NCBI GenBank assembly: GCA_964562925.1 | Contig: CAZLVF010000002.1 | Coordinates: 1-64,000 of the forward strand | Direction of reading: 5' to 3' | From: CAVXDP01 sp964562925 | GTDB taxonomy: Archaea > Thermoproteota > Bathyarchaeia > 40CM-2-53-6 > CAVXDP01 | Length of the DNA stretch: 64,000 nucleotides | Part shown: positions 60,625 through 64,000 of the stretch, piece by piece | Position numbering within the stretch: position 1 is the stretch's first letter | Layout of the letters: each line of letters begins with the position of its first letter | The notes under the pieces: model-generated | What the model was told of the DNA's origin: nothing | Databases searched by the model: none | Seen by the model: only the letters and a program-made list of their open reading frames with translations | Translations under genes and position numbers: made by a program

Positions 60625-61680
60625 TCAGACATGTTTGTATATGTCAGCGGACGTGTAAGTGCCAGTTCTCATCTCCTCTCCTATCTGTCGAAGGAGTAGA
60701 ATCCTTCGATAGGTTGGGGGGTGCGTCGAGAAAGCTGCATTGACGTTTGTCCATGTAGACTTGGCTTCTTTCTCCATGGCCAACTGCAGTTCACGTTCAT
60801 CCAAAACGCCGTCCCGATCGAGGTCGTACTCATGTCGTTTCTCAATTATCGTACCAACTTCCTGCCTAGCCAACGCTGGATCGGATATGAACAGCGCACG
60901 TGCGCCATGTGGTTCTTCTGGCTGTAACGAGAGGCCGTACGCAATCTTTGTCAACGCGCTCTCTAGGCTTCTAGGTGAACCGGTAAGGTATGCTGAGTAG
61001 GCGTCTGAGAAATGCTCTCTCAATCGGCTAAGTTTCATTACTAGAAGCTGAGCGACAAAGTAAACGACCAGCGCGATTACACCTGCGAGAACTATGTAGC
61101 CCCCGCCCCCCTTCCTCTCGTCTCTTCTGCCTACGTATCCGAACCCAAACGCCATCCGAGCGATGATATACGCGATCAAGGGAATTGCGGAAAGGAAGGT
61201 CATGATTATTGAGTCCTTGTGCTTAATATGTCCTAGTTCATGACCGATAACTCCCCCCACCTCATCTTGGTTGAGTTGCCTCAAGAGGCCCTCATGGACA
61301 GCAAGTGTCATCCTCGAAGTAGAGTTTCCAAAGACGAAGGCGTTAGGAGTTGGACTTGGAACCATTGCAAGTCTAGGCATAGGTACGTTGCTTTTTGACG
61401 CGAGCTCTCTCACAGTGCTCTCTAGCCATGGGAACGAACCCTCCTCGAGATACTTCAACTTCATCGAAGCAGATACTATGTAGGGACTTATCGCAAACTG
61501 TATAAGCATGAAAATCAACGCCAACACGAAAGCCATCACCAGTGTTGAGGTCGGTGAGATGCTCATCTCAGCGGCTGCGCTGAAGAGAATCGAAACTGCG
61601 GCGAGAAACGCGACGAAGACGCCGAAGGTTATTATCATCGTCAGCAGTATCGTACTTTTTAGTTGAGCTATCCCAACCAT
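60625..61680 (-). CDS. htpX: HtpX-type M48 zinc protease with an EF-hand-like loop
   Basis: A 351-residue membrane metallopeptidase. Two N-terminal spans, the HELGH motif in VIGHELGHIKHKD, further spans and the third zinc ligand region REHFSDAYSAYL fit HtpX. Near residue 286 is DLDRDGVLDERE, which matches all positions of a calcium-binding EF-hand loop, then the ordinary C-terminus THPPTYRRI. HtpX clears damaged membrane proteins. The EF-hand insertion is unusual and suggests calcium control. ATG 61680 is taken; a TTG seven codons upstream is possible. Confidence 0.87.
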   Translation of the reverse strand: MVGIAQLKSTILLTMIITFGVFVAFLAAVSILFSAAAEMSISPTSTLVMAFVLALIFMLIQFAISPYIVSASMKLKYLEEGSFPWLESTVRELASKSNVPMPRLAMVPSPTPNAFVFGNSTSRMTLAVHEGLLRQLNQDEVGGVIGHELGHIKHKDSIIMTFLSAIPLIAYIIARMAFGFGYVGRRDERKGGGGYIVLAGVIALVVYFVAQLLVMKLSRLREHFSDAYSAYLTGSPRSLESALTKIAYGLSLQPEEPHGARALFISDPALARQEVGTIIEKRHEYDLDRDGVLDERELQLAMEKEAKSTWTNVNAAFSTHPPTYRRILLLRQIGEEMRTGTYTSADIYKHV

Positions 61681-61864
61681 AGTGGAACCGCCGAAGTTCA
61701 AAATTTGGTTTAAGAGTTGAACATAGCCGACGGTATAAACGTGGCGTTGTGGGTGCCATTGGGAATAGCTAACTGATCGAGACAGGTAAAGCCAAACCTT
61801 TTGAAGCTTCTATAAGCCATTTGAACTGGTTCGAGGGAATAGCATTCACAAGGTCGAGAGCTAC

Positions 61865-62617
61865 TTGGCGGAAATCATAGAACAGATCGAGTGTTCTCAT
61901 TGCGGGGCTCCGATCTCTGTTCAGCCTGGGGAGATAGTGGCAACCTGCAAGTACTGTGGGTTCACTGGCGTTATAGAGACAGGCAAAGCCTTTGAATTCG
62001 AGCATTCCCTGATCCTGAACAAACTGGAAGCCGGCCAAGCAGCTGAGACCCTGAAAAGTTGGATGGAGAGGAGCTTCATGGCTCCAAGAGACCTGTCAAG
62101 AAACGCGGAGATAAAGGAGACAAGCCTAGTCTATACCCCGTTCTGGATAGTCTCTCTGAGAGCCTCAAGCCATTACAAAGGAATCTTTGAGAGGATAAGC
62201 CCTTCAGTCACAAAAGAGGGACAGATAGAGAACGACTATGCTTGGCTTGTCCTCGCTAGAAAAGCGTCCTATTTTCCAACCAGTTCATACAAGACTCCGC
62301 TCGAAGCGAAGGTTCCCTTCGATTTTACCAAGATTCAGCGAGACGCGAAGGTTCTCAACAGTGAGATCGAAGCGGGTGAGGCCGTTAGCATCGCAAAAGA
62401 AGAGATAGAAAACCTGCACTCTTTCCTGTTAAAGAAAGATGTTGACAGACTGATCGAGTTCTCAACTAGTTTCGAGATCAAAAGCACGACCTACATCCAC
62501 GCGCCGATCTGGTCGATCACGTACGAGTACAAGACAACAGAGTACCACGCCTACGTCGACGGGGCGACAGGAGAAGTGGTCAAGTGTGATCTCCCAGTCA
62601 CCGGAGGATATCTCTAA
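61865..62617 (+). CDS. Zinc-ribbon protein of unknown function
   Basis: A 250-residue protein. The N-terminal zinc ribbon is CSHCGAPI...CKYCG. The rest is alpha/beta with a repeated-looking pattern: VYTPFWIVSLRAS near residue 100 and IHAPIWSITYEYKTTEYHAYVDGATGEVV at the C-terminus, similar to the HxPxW-type modules in uncharacterised archaeal and bacterial zinc-ribbon proteins. No membrane span. TTG start. It is divergent from htpX. Confidence 0.72.
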   Translation: MAEIIEQIECSHCGAPISVQPGEIVATCKYCGFTGVIETGKAFEFEHSLILNKLEAGQAAETLKSWMERSFMAPRDLSRNAEIKETSLVYTPFWIVSLRASSHYKGIFERISPSVTKEGQIENDYAWLVLARKASYFPTSSYKTPLEAKVPFDFTKIQRDAKVLNSEIEAGEAVSIAKEEIENLHSFLLKKDVDRLIEFSTSFEIKSTTYIHAPIWSITYEYKTTEYHAYVDGATGEVVKCDLPVTGGYL

Positions 62618-63116
62618 ACGTTAACAAGAGGCTAAGAAACGCATCTGGTGTGGCGACTCTGCAAGAATGACGAGGAAAAATAGCGAGAATCTCTGCACTC
62701 ACCACACTAGTTGCACTCGGGTAAAGGGCGTTCAGCGACTGGCCCCTCAAACAATAAGGCTACTTTTTCTTTTTCTTCTTCTTAGGTGTTCCACACTTAC
62801 CGCAGGTCATTAGTTTCCCCTACAAGATAATTCAGACCTTCCAATAAATATCTTTCGTCATGATGGAACTCTTTGAAGAGAGCTTGATTGACTGTTTGTC
62901 GAGCTGCTAAATGCTATGTACAGCATTCTTGTCCGCTGAACGAGATGTGTAAGTTCGTCAGCCCTTTCTTCGTACCTGAAAGATTCGCTACCGATTAGAA
63001 TAGGAAATACAGCATCCAGTACTAATCAGGTTTCATGTCTTTCTCGAATAGGTGGTTGCTTTCCTATTTGATATGCATTCTGATTAGTCTTAAATCCTCT
63101 AACCTACTCTGTAGCA
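62618..63116. other. Intergenic stretch with one micro-gene
   Basis: Apart from the 16-codon frame at 62760-62810 on the minus strand, no gene is supported. Confidence 0.4.
62760..62810 (-). CDS. Micro-protein: CxxC knuckle with a poly-lysine tail (16 aa)
   Basis: ATG 62810 to TAG 62760 on the minus strand: MTCGKCGTP followed by seven lysines. A GGGG stretch lies five to six bases upstream (GTAGGGGAAACTAATG) and an in-frame TAG further up excludes a longer form. Such a small metal knuckle with a basic tail could bind RNA or the ribosome. It may also be chance in an intergenic A/T-rich tract; conservation would decide. Confidence 0.35.
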   Translation of the reverse strand: MTCGKCGTPKKKKKKK

Positions 63117-63617
63117 TTGATGAAGATGTGGTCCAAGTCATTTGGCGATGGTGTGGGTAGCGACAGGCTGCATCTCTGCTACAAGATTCACGGCTTCCAT
63201 CAGGGGTTGCACTGTTATGTGAGTAGGTCACAGGGCTTCGACCAGAATGAAATTACAAAATATGCGTGGCTTGCCAATCACTGGGTTTTGGAAGACCTGT
63301 TCGTAAGGGTCAAGACATCTCCATGGGATCTGGTAGACTATGACCCGAAATCTTATGAGAAATTGTTGCGGGGAAGAGGCTGCAGGCCAAAGAGGGTTCA
63401 TCATATAGTCTACAAAGGTCCGTACTATAGCCTCAGTTGGGGATCGCATATCCTAACCGTTTCGAGGGAAATCATACCCGGACCTGTGGGTATTGGTTCC
63501 AAACGGAGAACCGCTTGGGCTCATGAAAGTAGACAATTTGGCGAGTACTGTTACAGTGCAAGCGACGGCGCCCTAGGGATCAGAGTCCTAAGATACGCCG
63601 TCATGCTACAGACTTGA
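63117..63617 (+). CDS. Uncharacterised protein (166 aa)
   Basis: Starts TTG/ATG at 63117-63120. The protein is soluble, rich in His, Tyr and Arg (CYKIHGFHQGLHCYVSR, RPKRVHHIVYKGPYYSLSWG), with four Cys and no hydrophobic span. No family is recognised. It is coupled by a 4-bp overlap to the next small frame. Coding is likely given its length and composition. Confidence 0.5.
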   Translation: MMKMWSKSFGDGVGSDRLHLCYKIHGFHQGLHCYVSRSQGFDQNEITKYAWLANHWVLEDLFVRVKTSPWDLVDYDPKSYEKLLRGRGCRPKRVHHIVYKGPYYSLSWGSHILTVSREIIPGPVGIGSKRRTAWAHESRQFGEYCYSASDGALGIRVLRYAVMLQT

Positions 63618-63814
63618 CCGCTCCTCCTCTACTATACATTATCATCGAGGTTGCTCTACTCGGCATCTCAGCAAATAGAATGAATGATAAGAGAACTCTA
63701 GCGAGCGTAAGAGAAAGCCTCGTTGAATGGGTCAGGAGTCTTTCCGAGAAAGGGTTTGGTGCGAGATGGCAAGGAGGTTCTTCTAGAGCCCGAGAGTCTA
63801 GAGGGAAGATGTGA
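63614..63814 (+). CDS. Small possible membrane protein (66 aa)
   Basis: TTG 63614 overlaps the stop of the preceding gene. A short hydrophobic stretch (PLLYIIIEVALLGIS) precedes a basic tail. Could be a single-span protein or a chance frame; low confidence. Confidence 0.35.
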   Translation: MTAPPLLYIIIEVALLGISANRMNDKRTLASVRESLVEWVRSLSEKGFGARWQGGSSRARESRGKM

Positions 63815-63895
63815 TCTTGTCTCTTTCGTGTGAATCGCTTCTAGAGCGTTACAGTAGTCGTTAATCTTAAGTTCAAGTCGAGCTGCCCGAAGTTT

Positions 63896-64000
63896 CTAGG
63901 TTTTGGTCTCGTGCGGATCGCGTATTGTGAGCGTATGACTGTATCCGTCCAAGTACTTTTCGATCTTTTCAAGATATTCTTCTAAGGACTGAGCAGACAA
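63896..64000 (-). CDS. 3' end of a gene running past the window edge
   Basis: Minus-strand frame open from the window end, 34 residues (LEEYLEKIEKYLDGY, then LTIRDPHETKT), ending TAG at 63896. The sequence looks helical and coding; TTG at the very edge could be a start, or the gene may continue beyond it. No family recognised. Confidence 0.42.
   Translation of the reverse strand: MSAQSLEEYLEKIEKYLDGYSHTLTIRDPHETKT

Noticed and set aside
1..64000. CRISPR array or insertion sequence
   Set aside because: No regularly spaced repeats, transposase motifs or terminal inverted repeats were seen.

Overview
The window comes from an archaeon, probably of the Thermoproteota/TACK group and resembling Bathyarchaeia- or Caldarchaeia-like lineages. 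Evidence is an archaeal translation core (EF-1alpha, S7, S10, aRF1, Pelota, archaeal SRP RNA), LysW-carrier lysine/arginine biosynthesis, an archaeal-type PorGDAB, a crenactin-like actin, TATA-type promoters and intron-containing tRNA genes. Lineage below phylum is not fixed by anything I can compute here. The sequence is a draft scaffold with five 100-N gaps (4019, 6128, 20355, 23877, 29081), several of which cut genes. No CRISPR array, insertion sequence or rRNA was seen.

Layout. 1-13.1 kb: site-2 protease, a TRASH protein with a copper-type P-ATPase, an ATP-cone nuclease, endonuclease III, stand-alone Lrp-type RAM proteins, a LysE exporter, a TldD/PmbA pair, a methyltransferase and an MFS carrier. 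13.1-15.3 kb: gene-poor, with tRNA-Val and a frameshifted lysine-rich gene. 15.3-22.2 kb: leuA-like synthase then lysW-X-Y-Z-J-K in one tight operon. 22.2-28.5 kb: radical SAM/SPASM enzyme, DUF362 protein, porGDAB and a CBS protein. 28.5-36 kb: a metallopeptidase broken only by an assembly artefact, an hsp20 operon with its putative regulator and twin operators, an amino-acid oxidoreductase/OCD pair, and a molybdopterin oxidoreductase with a heme membrane partner.

36.3-43.1 kb holds the most striking region: a ubiquitin-like conjugation locus. In order: a zinc-ribbon/B-box-like membrane protein, a membrane-anchored JAMM peptidase with outside Ig-like domains, a ubiquitin-like protein ending GG-QMV, an E2 with HPN and catalytic Cys, and an E1 with a fused N-terminal ubiquitin-like domain. 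The last three genes overlap by 4 bp. A convergent neighbour looks like a receptor: Ig-like repeats outside, one membrane span, then a zinc ribbon and winged helix inside. The inferred logic is that the JAMM enzyme trims QMV and removes the modifier at the membrane, E1 and E2 conjugate it, and the zinc-ribbon protein may recruit targets.

44.3-47.2 kb carries an actin (crenactin) cluster with an AbrB-like protein and an arcadin-2-like coiled-coil protein. 47.3-64 kb is mostly housekeeping: endonuclease IV, S10, EF-1alpha, S7, SRP RNA, a TtuA/Ncs6 thiolase, a second site-2 protease, Pelota, UMP kinase, aRF1, HtpX with an EF-hand loop, and several small or uncharacterised genes. All three tRNA genes appear to contain introns; two contain two each.
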